A stretch of 49,603 bases of DNA from JBKBYG01 sp046313435 (GTDB taxonomy: Bacteria > Pseudomonadota > Alphaproteobacteria > Rickettsiales > Arcanibacteraceae), in assembly GCA_046313435.1 (NCBI GenBank), contig JBKBYG010000010.1:1-49603 (forward strand), in the 5' to 3' direction. Positions within the stretch are counted from its first letter, which is position 1; each line of letters opens with the position of its first letter. Of the stretch, positions 35,847-45,553 are shown piece after piece. Position numbers and translations under genes: made by a program. A model generated the notes under the pieces. That model did no database searches. It saw only the letters and a program-made list of their open reading frames with translations, and had not been told where the DNA came from.

Positions 35847-38708
35847 ATGGAAGAATTTATTAAGGTCCGTGGCGCCAAAGAGCATAATTTAAAAAATATC
35901 AATATAGATATTCCTAAGAATCAACTTGTTGTAATTACTGGCCTTAGCGGCTCAGGCAAATCTTCGCTAGCTTTTGATACAATATATGCAGAAGGTCAAA
36001 GAAGATATGTAGAAAGTTTATCCGCTTATGCAAGACAATTCCTACAATTACAGAATAAACCTGATGTGGAATCAATAAGTGGTTTGTCTCCAGCGATAGC
36101 TATTGATCAAAAAACTACTTCAAAAAACCCTCGTTCTACAGTGGGTACAATTACAGAAATATATGATTATTTGAGGCTGCTTTTTGCTCGTATAGGCGTA
36201 CCTTACTCTCCTGCTACTGGCCTTCCTATAGTAAGTCAGACAGTAACACAAATTGTTGACACAATTTTAGCTCTTCCAATTGGAACACGAATCTACATAC
36301 TTGGCCCAATAGTACGAGGAGGCAAAGGTGAACATAGAAAAGAAATTCTTGCGTTAGCAAAACAAGGTTATCAAAGAATTAAAATTGATGGTGAATTTTA
36401 TGACATCGATGACTTACCAAAGCTCGATAAAAATAAAAAACATGATATTGAAGTAGTAGTAGATAGAATAGTAATATCTGAAGATTTAGGTAATAGAGGG
36501 GCTGATAGTATTGAAACTGCTCTTAAAGTTGGCAATGGTATAATATATGTAGAAATAGTCGAAGAGATTGACGAGGAACAAAAAATAGTTAGTCGCTTAA
36601 CTTTTTCAGAAAAATTTGCATGTCCAGTTTCAGGGTTCCAAATTTCGGAAATCGAACCACGCCTTTTTTCTTTTAACAGTCCTTTTGGTGCATGCCCAGT
36701 ATGCGAGGGTCTTGGAACAGAATTCTATTTTGAGCCTGATTTAGTTATTCCAGACAAGAAACTTTCCTTAAAAGAAGGTGCTATTGCGCCTTGGTCAAAT
36801 TCACCTTCTAAATATCAACAACAGGCTTTAGAAAGTTTAGCTGCACATTATAAATTTAGCCTTCATTATCAATTTAAAGAGCTTCCACAAACGATTCAAG
36901 ATATTATTATCTATGGATCAGGCAAAGAAGAAATTACAATGAATTATAGTGACGGTAATAGAAAACAAACAGTCACTAAACCGTTTGAAGGTATATTAAC
37001 TATTTTAGAAAAAAGACTACAAACTGCAGATGCAGCATGGATGAAAGAGGAACTAGGTAAGTATCAAAGCAAAAGAAAATGTAGTGCTTGTAATGGTTAT
37101 AGGTTAAAACCTGAATCATTATGTATTAAAATAGCCGATAATCATATAGGATATGTTACAGATTTAACTATTGCCCATGCACTCGAATGGATTAATGATT
37201 TACCTGCAAAATTAAATCCTACACATAATAAAATTGCAGAAAGAGTTATTAAAGAAATTAGAGAACGGCTTGGATTTTTAAACAATGTTGGATTAGATTA
37301 TCTAACATTATGCAGAGAATCTGGAACGTTATCAGGAGGCGAAAGTCAACGAATTAGATTGGCTTCCCAAATAGGTTCAGGCCTTAGCGGCGTGTTATAT
37401 GTACTTGACGAACCTTCAATAGGCTTGCATCAATGTGATAATAGTAGACTCATAGAGACTTTGAAGAACTTAAGGGATTTAGGAAATACTGTTATTGTTG
37501 TAGAGCATGATGAAGAAACTATGCTTTCAGCTGACTATTTGATTGATATAGGTCCCGGTGCTGGAGTACATGGAGGGCAAGTTATATCATTTGGGACTCC
37601 TAAAAAAGTTGCTGAAGATAAAAACAGTATTACTGGACAATATCTTAAAGGTGATAAATATATTGCGATACCTGAAAATATACGCCCTGGACACGAAGGT
37701 AAGTCTATAGAACTTAAAGGTGCTACAGCAAATAATTTGAAGAATGTAGATATTAAAATACCTCTTGGAACATTTAGCTGTGTTACAGGGGTATCCGGTG
37801 GAGGCAAATCAAGTCTAATTATTCATACTCTTTTTAAAGCAGGTATGAAATTACTTGAAAACACCAAGGCAACTCCTGGGCCATATGAAAGCCTTAAAGG
37901 CTTTGAATATATTGATAAAATTATTGAAATCGATCAATCACCCATTGGGAGAACGCCAAGATCAAATCCCGCGACTTATACAGGTGCTTTTACTCCTATA
38001 AGAGATTGGTATGTAGAATTATCTGAATCAAAGATGCGCGGATATAAACCTGGAAGATTTTCATTCAACGTAAAAGGCGGAAGATGTGAAGTCTGTCAGG
38101 GCGATGGAATGATTAAAATAGAAATGCATTTTTTGCCAGATGTGTATGTAAAATGCGATGAGTGTAAGGGACAAAGATATAATAAAGAAACACTAGAAGT
38201 TAAATATAAAGATAAATCAATCGCTGACGTTTTAAATATGACTGTAGAAGATGCTTTAGAGTTTTTTGATAAAGTTCCTGCTATTAAAGAAAAAATGAAA
38301 GCTTTATTTGAAGTAGGACTTGGTTATATAAGAATAGGTCAATCTGCTACTACCCTTTCTGGGGGTGAAGCTCAAAGGGTAAAACTTGCAAAAGAACTCG
38401 CAAGACGCTCTACAGGTAAAACATTATATATTTTAGATGAACCTACTACAGGATTACATTCTGACGATATTAATAAATTACTTAAAGTTTTACATAAGCT
38501 TGTAGATTTAGGTAATACAGTATTGGTTATCGAGCATAATCTAGATGTTGTTAAAACAGCAGATTATATTATTGATATTGGACCGGGCGGTGGCGATAAA
38601 GGCGGAAGATTGGTAGCTTCAGGCACCCCGAAAGAAATAATTAGAGTTAAAGAAAGCATTACAGGCAAATATCTTAAGCCATATTATGACAAGAAGAAAA
38701 TAGCTTAA
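35847..38708 (+). CDS. uvrA: excinuclease ABC subunit A
   Basis: Damage-sensing ATPase of nucleotide excision repair, 953 residues. It has two ABC modules with Walker A GLSGSGKSS and GVSGGGKSS, signature motifs LSGGESQRIRLA and LSGGEAQRVKLA, and Walker B VLDEPSIGLH and ILDEPTTGLH. The C-terminal zinc finger (CEVCQGDG ... CDECKGQRYN) is complete. In the N-terminal finger the second Cys is replaced (CPVSGFQI), while ACPVCEGLG is kept; I recall this as common in alphaproteobacteria. ispDF follows seven bases downstream, so they may be co-transcribed. Confidence 0.98.
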   Translation: MEEFIKVRGAKEHNLKNINIDIPKNQLVVITGLSGSGKSSLAFDTIYAEGQRRYVESLSAYARQFLQLQNKPDVESISGLSPAIAIDQKTTSKNPRSTVGTITEIYDYLRLLFARIGVPYSPATGLPIVSQTVTQIVDTILALPIGTRIYILGPIVRGGKGEHRKEILALAKQGYQRIKIDGEFYDIDDLPKLDKNKKHDIEVVVDRIVISEDLGNRGADSIETALKVGNGIIYVEIVEEIDEEQKIVSRLTFSEKFACPVSGFQISEIEPRLFSFNSPFGACPVCEGLGTEFYFEPDLVIPDKKLSLKEGAIAPWSNSPSKYQQQALESLAAHYKFSLHYQFKELPQTIQDIIIYGSGKEEITMNYSDGNRKQTVTKPFEGILTILEKRLQTADAAWMKEELGKYQSKRKCSACNGYRLKPESLCIKIADNHIGYVTDLTIAHALEWINDLPAKLNPTHNKIAERVIKEIRERLGFLNNVGLDYLTLCRESGTLSGGESQRIRLASQIGSGLSGVLYVLDEPSIGLHQCDNSRLIETLKNLRDLGNTVIVVEHDEETMLSADYLIDIGPGAGVHGGQVISFGTPKKVAEDKNSITGQYLKGDKYIAIPENIRPGHEGKSIELKGATANNLKNVDIKIPLGTFSCVTGVSGGGKSSLIIHTLFKAGMKLLENTKATPGPYESLKGFEYIDKIIEIDQSPIGRTPRSNPATYTGAFTPIRDWYVELSESKMRGYKPGRFSFNVKGGRCEVCQGDGMIKIEMHFLPDVYVKCDECKGQRYNKETLEVKYKDKSIADVLNMTVEDALEFFDKVPAIKEKMKALFEVGLGYIRIGQSATTLSGGEAQRVKLAKELARRSTGKTLYILDEPTTGLHSDDINKLLKVLHKLVDLGNTVLVIEHNLDVVKTADYIIDIGPGGGDKGGRLVASGTPKEIIRVKESITGKYLKPYYDKKKIA

Positions 38709-38715
38709 ATATAAA

Positions 38716-39903
38716 ATGGATAATGTTGTACTAATCGTTGCAGCAGGAACAGGTCAAAGATTTGCTAAGTCAAACAACGCTGTTGCGCTACCTAAACAAT
38801 ATACGAAAGTTAATGATTCTAATATTCTTGCAATTATCCTAAAAAAATTCTTAGATCACCCTGATATTAATGGTGTTAAAGTAATTATAAATAAAGAGCA
38901 TCTTAATCTATATAGTGATACAATTAAAGACTTTTATAATTCGTCTAAAATTTTATCACCAGTATATGGAGGTGCTAATCGTCAAGAATCTATTTATTTA
39001 GGTTTACAAGATCTTATAAAAACACAGCCTACCAAAGTCCTTATTCATGATGGTGTAAGGCCCTTTATTTCACATAATATGATAAGCCAAGTAATAAAGA
39101 AACTAGAGTCAGAAAGCGCAGTTATTGTAGCAAAGCCAATATATAACACAATAAAAAAACTTGAAAACGGGAAATTAATTACTATAGACCGCGATAATTT
39201 ATATTCAGTTGAAACGCCGCAAGCCTTTATATTTGATAAAATACTTGCAGCGCATACTAAACTTGCAGGAAAAAACTTTACTGATGATGCAGCTTTATTT
39301 GAAGAACTAGGGTTACAAGTAGAAATTTTAAGTTCAACTGAGAAAAATACTAAAATTACTACAATAGAAGATTTAGAGGAATTTATGGAAGGTAAAAAAT
39401 ATAAGGTATGTGTAGGTAGCGGTTTTGATGCACATAAATTTTCTGATGTAAAAAATGGATTTATAATTTTAGGTGGAATTAAAATCCCTTTTGAAAAATC
39501 TATAATTGCCCACTCTGATGGTGATGTTGTACTTCACGCATTAGTTGATGCAATGCTTGGTACAATTAGTGCTGGTGATATTGGTATGCATTTTTCACCT
39601 AGTGATGAGAGATGGAAAAATGCTGATTCAAGTCTGTTTGTAAAGCACGCATTAAATCTAATAAAGTCAAAAGCTGGCATAATAAATAATGCTGATATTA
39701 CAATAATAGGGGAAAGACCTAAGATTGGTAAATATCGCGAAGAAATGAAAAAAAATATAGCAAAATTATTAGAAATAGATTCGGAACAAGTAAATATTAA
39801 AGCAACTACTACTGAAAGAATGGGATTTACTGGGCGCGAAGAAGGGCTTGCAGCCCAAGCCGTGATAGCAGTGGAATTTCCTATTACAAAAGCTCAGGGT
39901 TAA
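38716..39903 (+). CDS. ispDF: bifunctional IspD/IspF (MEP pathway)
   Basis: Fusion of 4-diphosphocytidyl-methylerythritol synthase and methylerythritol 2,4-cyclodiphosphate synthase, 395 residues. The IspD half (about 1-228) has LIVAAGTGQRFA, LPKQY, HDGVRPF and VETPQAF. The IspF half starts near residue 230 with VGSGFDAHKF and shows the metal-site Asp and His, AHSDGDVVLHAL, GDIGMHFSPSD and ATTTERMGFTGREEG. This fusion is known from several alphaproteobacteria. IspE, which acts between the two steps, is encoded at 16472-17326. It is convergent with thiL. Confidence 0.97.
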   Translation: MDNVVLIVAAGTGQRFAKSNNAVALPKQYTKVNDSNILAIILKKFLDHPDINGVKVIINKEHLNLYSDTIKDFYNSSKILSPVYGGANRQESIYLGLQDLIKTQPTKVLIHDGVRPFISHNMISQVIKKLESESAVIVAKPIYNTIKKLENGKLITIDRDNLYSVETPQAFIFDKILAAHTKLAGKNFTDDAALFEELGLQVEILSSTEKNTKITTIEDLEEFMEGKKYKVCVGSGFDAHKFSDVKNGFIILGGIKIPFEKSIIAHSDGDVVLHALVDAMLGTISAGDIGMHFSPSDERWKNADSSLFVKHALNLIKSKAGIINNADITIIGERPKIGKYREEMKKNIAKLLEIDSEQVNIKATTTERMGFTGREEGLAAQAVIAVEFPITKAQG

Positions 39904-39919
39904 AAATTTATATTTTTAT

Positions 39920-40870
39920 TCAAAAATGTGTAAATGGGAGAATATCTAAATTTTTAAACTTATGATTTTGATAAAAAAGGACTGATTGCTTCTTTGTAAT
40001 TTTTCCAATTACTTTAAGGTTATACTTAAAAATTTTACTGAAGCTGTCGTATAACTTATTAAATGATTCTTCATTGCAAGTAAAAATTAAGCCATAGTCC
40101 TCTCCTCCTTCTAGCATTATCTTTAGCGGTTCAAGATTTAAAATTTGGCAGGCATTTTTAAATTGCGTGTCGTAAACTAAGTTGTCTAAATATATTACAG
40201 CTCCACAATTAGATGATTTACATAAACGTTTAAGATCAATATATAAACCATCTGAAACATCCATCATACTTGTAATAGAGCTTTGAGCCGCTAGCCAAAT
40301 AGCCTCTTTAGTTTTAGCATCAGGACGAAGAAAAGATTTTATATATTTAGCGTCTATGTTATTAGACCTTTCTAATGCAGTAAAACCTAAATGAGCCCAT
40401 CCTAGGTTACCAGCTAGACAAATAATATTATCCTTTATAGCTGCACTTCTATATTTTATTTGATGGTTTTGAGTTTTACCAATTGCTGTAATACTAATAA
40501 AAAGCTTTTCTTTTGATGCTGTTGTATCTCCACCAATTAAGATAATTTTTAATTTTTTACAAACTTTAGATAAATATTTCAAGAAATCATTAGCATATCC
40601 TTCAAGCGTTGCAGGTATTGATATACCGCATAAAATATATAATGGTTTTACGCCCATAGCTGCCAAATCACTTAAATTTGCATGTAAAGCTTTATGAGCC
40701 AAATCTTCAGGAGAAAAATAACTGGTACGAAAATGCACATCTTCGATTAACAAATCTTTGCTAATAGCATATTGCTCATCATTTAATTGTGGCAATATGG
40801 CAGCATCATCACCAATAAACCCTTCAGACTTAGCACTTAAATTTATTATTATTTGATCTTCACTTATCAT
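39920..40870 (-). CDS. thiL: thiamine-monophosphate kinase
   Basis: Converts thiamine phosphate to thiamine pyrophosphate with ATP; 316 residues of the PurM/ThiL fold. Visible are FIGDDAAI near the N-terminus, the metal-site pattern LIGGDTTASKEKLFISITAIG, DVSDGLYIDL and LEGGEDYGLIF. It ends in TGA. Its ATG overlaps the thiE stop (ATGA), so translation is coupled. It is the last gene of the TPP-riboswitch operon. Confidence 0.96.
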   Translation of the reverse strand: MISEDQIIINLSAKSEGFIGDDAAILPQLNDEQYAISKDLLIEDVHFRTSYFSPEDLAHKALHANLSDLAAMGVKPLYILCGISIPATLEGYANDFLKYLSKVCKKLKIILIGGDTTASKEKLFISITAIGKTQNHQIKYRSAAIKDNIICLAGNLGWAHLGFTALERSNNIDAKYIKSFLRPDAKTKEAIWLAAQSSITSMMDVSDGLYIDLKRLCKSSNCGAVIYLDNLVYDTQFKNACQILNLEPLKIMLEGGEDYGLIFTCNEESFNKLYDSFSKIFKYNLKVIGKITKKQSVLFYQNHKFKNLDILPFTHF

Positions 40871-41517
40871 ACGTATCGTAAATTGGAATGTATTAATAGC
40901 TCTTCTGCTGCTTTACGAGGATCTAAAGAATTTTCAATTGCACCAACAACAGCAACCCCATAAACATTAGGTATTTTAAAAAAATCAGCAACATTATAAC
41001 TTTTAATACCACCTATTGCTGTGACAGGGTGCTTTGAATTTAATGCAACTTGCTTTAATCCATCTAATCCCCAGATTTTTTTACAATCAGGCTTTGTTTT
41101 ACTTGGAAATACAGCACTTGCTGTTACATAACTTATTCCAACAGTATTATTTGCTATTTCTAGTTGCTCCATACTCTCTATCGATAAACCTATAATTTTA
41201 TTTAAGCCTAATATTTTTTTAGCTTGTTCAACAGGCATATCTTTTTGACCTATATGGATACCGTCAGCATTTATTTCAGCAGCTAATTCAACGAAATTAT
41301 TAATAATTAATGGTATTTTTAAAGGTTTTAAAATTTTTTGTAACTCAATAGCTTTATATTTGACCTCATCTATACTTGCAGATTTTTCTCTAAGCTGAAC
41401 CATGGTTACTCCACCTTTAATCGCTTCACAAAGAAAAAATTTATATTCATTTATTGGTCTAGTTCCAATATTTGTTACAAGACAGAGCTTTAAATTATTT
41501 TTTAGCAGGTATTTCAT
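40867..41517 (-). CDS. thiE: thiamine-phosphate synthase
   Basis: Joins HMP pyrophosphate with thiazole phosphate to give thiamine phosphate; TIM-barrel of 216 residues. Signatures are LCLVTN, GGVTMVQLREK, LIINNFVELAAEINADGIHIGQKDMP (read as separate strands) and VTAIGGIKSYNV. The ATG at 41517 has AAGGA seven bases upstream and matches the usual N-terminus; the open frame begins earlier at 41544. It overlaps the end of the transporter gene by 23 bases and the start of thiL by 4, a tightly coupled set. Confidence 0.95.
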   Translation of the reverse strand: MKYLLKNNLKLCLVTNIGTRPINEYKFFLCEAIKGGVTMVQLREKSASIDEVKYKAIELQKILKPLKIPLIINNFVELAAEINADGIHIGQKDMPVEQAKKILGLNKIIGLSIESMEQLEIANNTVGISYVTASAVFPSKTKPDCKKIWGLDGLKQVALNSKHPVTAIGGIKSYNVADFFKIPNVYGVAVVGAIENSLDPRKAAEELLIHSNLRYV

Positions 41518-42706
41518 GAATAATCCTTGTAGTAATAATTGCAATAATAGATAAAATTAAACCTAATATAGTAATGTTTTTAAAATGGTCATAAATTAGA
41601 AAGCTAGAAGCCAGCAAAATACTTGAGAAGCATTTACCAATAGTATAAGAAACAGAAATATTTCTATATCTAGAACCGGACAAACTTAAAGATTGCGCAA
41701 AAGAGTGAAATGGCCCAATAAAAACAGCAGTGAGAAATGTAAAAACTATTTTTGCAATAATGATATATGTTATGCTACCAGATTGTATAAGCTTCATCAA
41801 AGGATATGATAAAATACTTACAAGAATAGCTGCAAAGCGCATTATCTTCTCTGCACCATATTTATCTGCTAGCAATCCTGAAAATAATAATAATCCAGTA
41901 TAAAAAACAAGAGAAAAAATATTTAATATTATAATTTGATTACTCTCAATGTTAGTAGCAATGGGCAATAATGCATTAAAAATTCTGGTAGGAAGCCCAT
42001 AAATGATTCCAAAAAATAATGAAGCAATAATTATCGATAGAATAGGCCTTACTTTTAAAAATTTAGTATCCTGTTGATTTCTATTTACTCTTAAATATGC
42101 TGAGGTTTCTTTAAGATTAGAACGTAATTTGTATATAAGCAAAGCTAGTACAAAGCTAAGAGCATAAGCTATACGAAAATATTCCTTCCCCATATGGTTA
42201 CATAATGCAGCAACTAAGCTTGCTAATATTATTCCACTTGCAGTAAATGCGCAATAAAGACCACTAATAACACCGTGTTTTTTAGTATTTTCTTCATGCT
42301 CTAAGCAATAGATTGCCCCTCCATTATACTCGCCACCTAAAAAAAAGCATTGAAGCGCACGTATAAAGATGAACAATATTGTAGCGAATATTCCAATTTG
42401 AGTGTATGTAGGCAATATACAAGTAATAAATGTAGAGAATGAAATACCGATCATACTACTATACATAGCAGGCTTTCTTCCATATTTATCACCTATAACA
42501 CCAAAGAAATAAGCTCCTGCTAATTGACTAAGTGAAGCAAAAAACTCAAATAAAAAATATAGAAAATAAGCTAAAGTTTTATCAAGATCTGGAAAAAAAA
42601 CTTTTATTAATATTGGCGCCATATATCCGTAAAGAGCTATATCGTAATATTCAATAGTCGCTCCAAGCATTGCAGGCAAATAGTTGTTTTTAAAATATTT
42701 ACGCAT
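41495..42706 (-). CDS. MFS transporter under TPP-riboswitch control
   Basis: 403-residue major facilitator of the metabolite:H+ symporter (ProP-like) type, with about 12 membrane helices. The loop-2 motif GVIGDKYGRKPAM is clear, as is the N-terminal GATIEYYDIALYGYMAP that resembles the 'GNxxEWYDFxxYG' family mark. The C-terminal half repeats the loop motif (GLLADKYGAEKIM). It is the first gene after the TPP riboswitch and overlaps thiE. Import of thiamine, its phosphate or a pyrimidine precursor is therefore more likely than osmolyte uptake, but no residue shows the substrate. Confidence 0.88.
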   Translation of the reverse strand: MRKYFKNNYLPAMLGATIEYYDIALYGYMAPILIKVFFPDLDKTLAYFLYFLFEFFASLSQLAGAYFFGVIGDKYGRKPAMYSSMIGISFSTFITCILPTYTQIGIFATILFIFIRALQCFFLGGEYNGGAIYCLEHEENTKKHGVISGLYCAFTASGIILASLVAALCNHMGKEYFRIAYALSFVLALLIYKLRSNLKETSAYLRVNRNQQDTKFLKVRPILSIIIASLFFGIIYGLPTRIFNALLPIATNIESNQIIILNIFSLVFYTGLLLFSGLLADKYGAEKIMRFAAILVSILSYPLMKLIQSGSITYIIIAKIVFTFLTAVFIGPFHSFAQSLSLSGSRYRNISVSYTIGKCFSSILLASSFLIYDHFKNITILGLILSIIAIITTRIIHEIPAKK

Positions 42707-42756
42707 AAATCCATCAAAAAATCTGGAATGCGTATTGAGAAATAGAAGCTGAATAT

Positions 42757-42788
42757 ACCTTTAAATATGATAAAATCATATAAAAGGT
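42757..42788 (-). promoter_or_regulatory. hairpin downstream of TPP aptamer
   Basis: Inverted repeat of six plus seven base pairs with a small internal loop and a three-base loop, between aptamer and first gene. It is probably part of the expression platform. No T-run follows, so a translational or anti-anti mechanism is as likely as termination. Confidence 0.45.
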
Positions 42789-42802
42789 TTTATAGGCGAC
42801 TT

Positions 42803-42890
42803 CACACTTCCTCCGCAGGCATTAACCAGAGCAGGTTATAAGGGTATTTCTCAGCTTTAATAAATAAATTTTATCAAGGCACCCCTGGTG
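42803..42890 (-). promoter_or_regulatory. TPP (THI-box) riboswitch
   Basis: On the minus strand the conserved blocks appear in order: CAGGGGTGCC, then GCTGAGAAATACCCTT, then ACCTGCTCTGGTTAATGCC, then GCGGAGGAAG. These are the pyrimidine-sensing (CTGAGA) and diphosphate-sensing (TTAATGCCNGCG) cores of the thiamine pyrophosphate aptamer. P1 can close with CAC/GTG at the ends. The transporter-thiE-thiL operon follows directly. Confidence 0.96.
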
Positions 42891-42995
42891 AATAAAAAAT
42901 TCTAAATTTAGCTTAATCTGGAGAATAATAATTGTCAAATGAAAATACAAGTCTAATTATTAATAATAAATTTATAGTTTTACTCTAATTATAAC

Positions 42996-43520
42996 TTAAA
43001 CCAAATCTTCAAAAATCACCCCTCCCAATTCTAGACTATCTTTTTGAGAAATAGACTCTATATCATTATCTTGAAAAGATTTATCCTCTAAATGCAAATA
43101 TGAGCGAAGTGTTTCACCGCTATAATATAAAGCTCCTGAAGATGCACCATCTAATGTAACAAATAATAGATTTTTCCACAAGTTTGATACATCCATTCCT
43201 GCCTTAACATTTTTTATGACGCCATTTGGATAATAAGTAGTGTTTTCATATCTATTCTAAGAGTCAGGGTTAAAAACTGCTGCAGATGTTTTACCAAGAA
43301 AACAAGTTGATGCAGTAAATATATAGCCATCCTTCATATTATCATAATATTTATCGTCATCATATAATGAACAAACTAAATATCCAACTGCAGTAGTAAG
43401 TAATAATGGTGTTAAAATATATGGTGGTATGACTCTATTTACTAAGCTTGATACAGCAAAACTCATTACAGCTCCTGTAGTTAAACCTTGAACAAGAGCT
43501 AACTTATTTAAATTTTCCAT
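42996..43520 (-). pseudogene. YASDEYY-family membrane protein, amber-interrupted
   Basis: One frame of 174 codons from the ATG at 43520 to a TAA at 42996 contains a single TAG at 43257-43259 (codon 88). Before it lies an N-terminal hydrophobic half with SLYDDDKYYDNMKDGY. After it lies NRYENTTYYPNGVIKN and a second half with ALYYSGETLRSYLH. Both halves align with the intact relative at 26384-26911, which has nearly the same length, so the two pieces are one gene. The ATG overlaps the stop of the upstream relative by one base (TAATG), so the two would be translationally coupled. Function unknown. Confidence 0.72.
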
Positions 43521-43948
43521 TACATTGTACTCTCTGAATCAACCCCTATAATGTTAATATCAACATAATCAGGATCTAAAATTTCCACTGTTGTCGGGTA
43601 CATATAATTTCGTACCGTTTCGTTAGCATAATACAATGACCACATTGCAGCTAGACTTGATACCCCAGCTATTGCATATTCGATTATACCAGAATTATCT
43701 GCTACTAATTGGTTTGCAGTATAAGTAAGCATTACAAACCGAAAATCCCCTGCTTCGTACCAGCTTTTAAACTCATTATAATATTCATCACTTGCATAAG
43801 AAGAAGCCAGCAGATTAGGGATTGCACTAAGGGTTGCACTAAGAATCAATCCTTTAGAGTTTAAATGTAAACCTTTATATATAGCTTCACTAAATTCTAT
43901 CGAAGTATAGGCTGCTTGCAAAAGAGGAATAAGTTTATATTTATACAT
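43520..43948 (-). CDS. YASDEYY-family small membrane protein
   Basis: 142-residue member of the local family. Two hydrophobic regions (LILSATLSAIPNLLAS and YAIAGVSSLAAMWSLYY) flank the shared motif SSYASDEYYNEFKSWY. The second mark, YYANETVRNYMYP, follows the last hydrophobic region. The C-terminus is acidic (LDPDYVDINIIGVDSES). It lacks about 30 residues present between the two marks in the relatives. GGGAG precedes the ATG. It is upstream of, and overlapping with, the broken relative. No function can be read from the sequence. Confidence 0.72.
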   Translation of the reverse strand: MYKYKLIPLLQAAYTSIEFSEAIYKGLHLNSKGLILSATLSAIPNLLASSYASDEYYNEFKSWYEAGDFRFVMLTYTANQLVADNSGIIEYAIAGVSSLAAMWSLYYANETVRNYMYPTTVEILDPDYVDINIIGVDSESTM

Positions 43949-43996
43949 AATAACTCCCTAATAAATTGTGTTAATCCTTCAAAGCATATTGATTTG

Positions 43997-45529
43997 TTAA
44001 TTTTTGCCAATGTACATATTCTTGTAAATTATTAATATATATAGCATTATAAATATTGCTAAAATTATTTTGTCACCATATTTTGCGTATATTGTTTTTT
44101 CTGCTAAAGCTTTAGGAAGCTTTTCTTTAATAACTCCCTGCATTCCAAGCGGCAAAGAAGTTATAATCTTACCATAACTATCAATTACAGCAGATATTCC
44201 TGTATTTGCTGAACGCACGAGAGCCAAGCCTTGTTCAATAGCCCGAACTCGCGCCATATGAAAATGTTGATGGGGACCATTACTATTAGCAAACCATCCA
44301 TCATTTGTTACTTTTAAAATCCATTTAGGGCGATGATCACGATTTACAATAATATTAGGAAATATCGCTTCATAACAAATAATAGGACTTACTTCAGGTA
44401 ATTTATTATCAATATTTAAAGTTACAGGTCCAATACCACGTTCAAAATCACCAATACCATAAGTAATTTTATCAAGTGAAGCTGGTATTAAATGTCTAAA
44501 TGGTATATATTCTCCAAACGGTAATAAATGAGTTTTATTATAATTAGAAATAATTTTTCCTTCGCTATTTATAAAACTTATGGAATTCCACCATTTTTCT
44601 TCATTATCATACTGCTCCAATCTAATACTACCAGTAATAAGCAAACCTTCTTTTGGAATTATCTTGCTTATATATTTTAATAGCTCAATATCCTCTATAT
44701 TATATGGCACTGCAGATTCTGGCCAAATAACATATGCATTTTCCTTGGAATTGCTACTTAACTTCATATAGGTTGAAAGATTATCAAAGCGCATATCTTC
44801 TTTCCATTTGTCATGTTGAGAAATATTTCCTTGAACTATATGTAAATTTATATCATGAAACTCAGTCTGATTTTTTAATCTAATTTTTCCGTAAATATAA
44901 GACGAACCTATTAAACATATGGTTCCAAAAATTATAAAAAACTTGTTTTTAACTTTAGAAAAATAGATATACGGAATTAAGCTAATAATCATTGCAAAAA
45001 AACTAAGCCCATAAATTCCTATTATTGAAGCTAGCTGCAGAAGTTCTAAAGAAAAGCCAAAACTATAACCTATTAAATTCCATGGAAATCCAGTAAATAA
45101 TTTAGACCTTATATATTCTATAATTACCCAGTTAAGCGCAAAAATGAGCCCTAACATTTTATTTTTATTGAATTTATATGTAAACAGAGCAACTGCCGCA
45201 ATATATAACCCAAGGGCTGCAGGAAAAACTATGTTAGATACAGGTAATAACCAAATAAATTTGTCTGTATCGGTAAATAATGCCCAAGCTACCCAATGAA
45301 GACTTATAGAAAAATAGCCAAATCCGAAACTCCATCCGATATAAAAACTTTCTTTTTTTGTATTAGATGTTTTAATTAGAAGTAAGAATGCACTAAAACA
45401 GAAGATGAAAGGAAATAAAAAAAATTTGGCAAATGTAAAACTTACCATTCCTCCTAAAATAAAGCTTATTATTGCTTTGTGAGGTAATTTGAAATTATTG
45501 AGCCTATTTAAAATATTTGAATTATTCAT
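43997..45529 (-). CDS. lnt: apolipoprotein N-acyltransferase
   Basis: Adds the third acyl chain to lipoproteins at the inner membrane. The 510-residue protein has about six N-terminal membrane helices, then a nitrilase-fold periplasmic domain with the catalytic triad in context: Glu in VIWPESAVP (about 270), Lys in NKTHLLPFGEYIPF (about 331) and Cys in PIICYEAIFPN (about 385). A last membrane helix and a short tail follow. It is preceded by the structured segment at 45554-45725. The nearby BON lipoprotein is one likely client. Confidence 0.96.
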   Translation of the reverse strand: MNNSNILNRLNNFKLPHKAIISFILGGMVSFTFAKFFLFPFIFCFSAFLLLIKTSNTKKESFYIGWSFGFGYFSISLHWVAWALFTDTDKFIWLLPVSNIVFPAALGLYIAAVALFTYKFNKNKMLGLIFALNWVIIEYIRSKLFTGFPWNLIGYSFGFSLELLQLASIIGIYGLSFFAMIISLIPYIYFSKVKNKFFIIFGTICLIGSSYIYGKIRLKNQTEFHDINLHIVQGNISQHDKWKEDMRFDNLSTYMKLSSNSKENAYVIWPESAVPYNIEDIELLKYISKIIPKEGLLITGSIRLEQYDNEEKWWNSISFINSEGKIISNYNKTHLLPFGEYIPFRHLIPASLDKITYGIGDFERGIGPVTLNIDNKLPEVSPIICYEAIFPNIIVNRDHRPKWILKVTNDGWFANSNGPHQHFHMARVRAIEQGLALVRSANTGISAVIDSYGKIITSLPLGMQGVIKEKLPKALAEKTIYAKYGDKIILAIFIMLYILIIYKNMYIGKN

Positions 45530-45553
45530 ATGAGAATTACAAAATCAAGTGCT

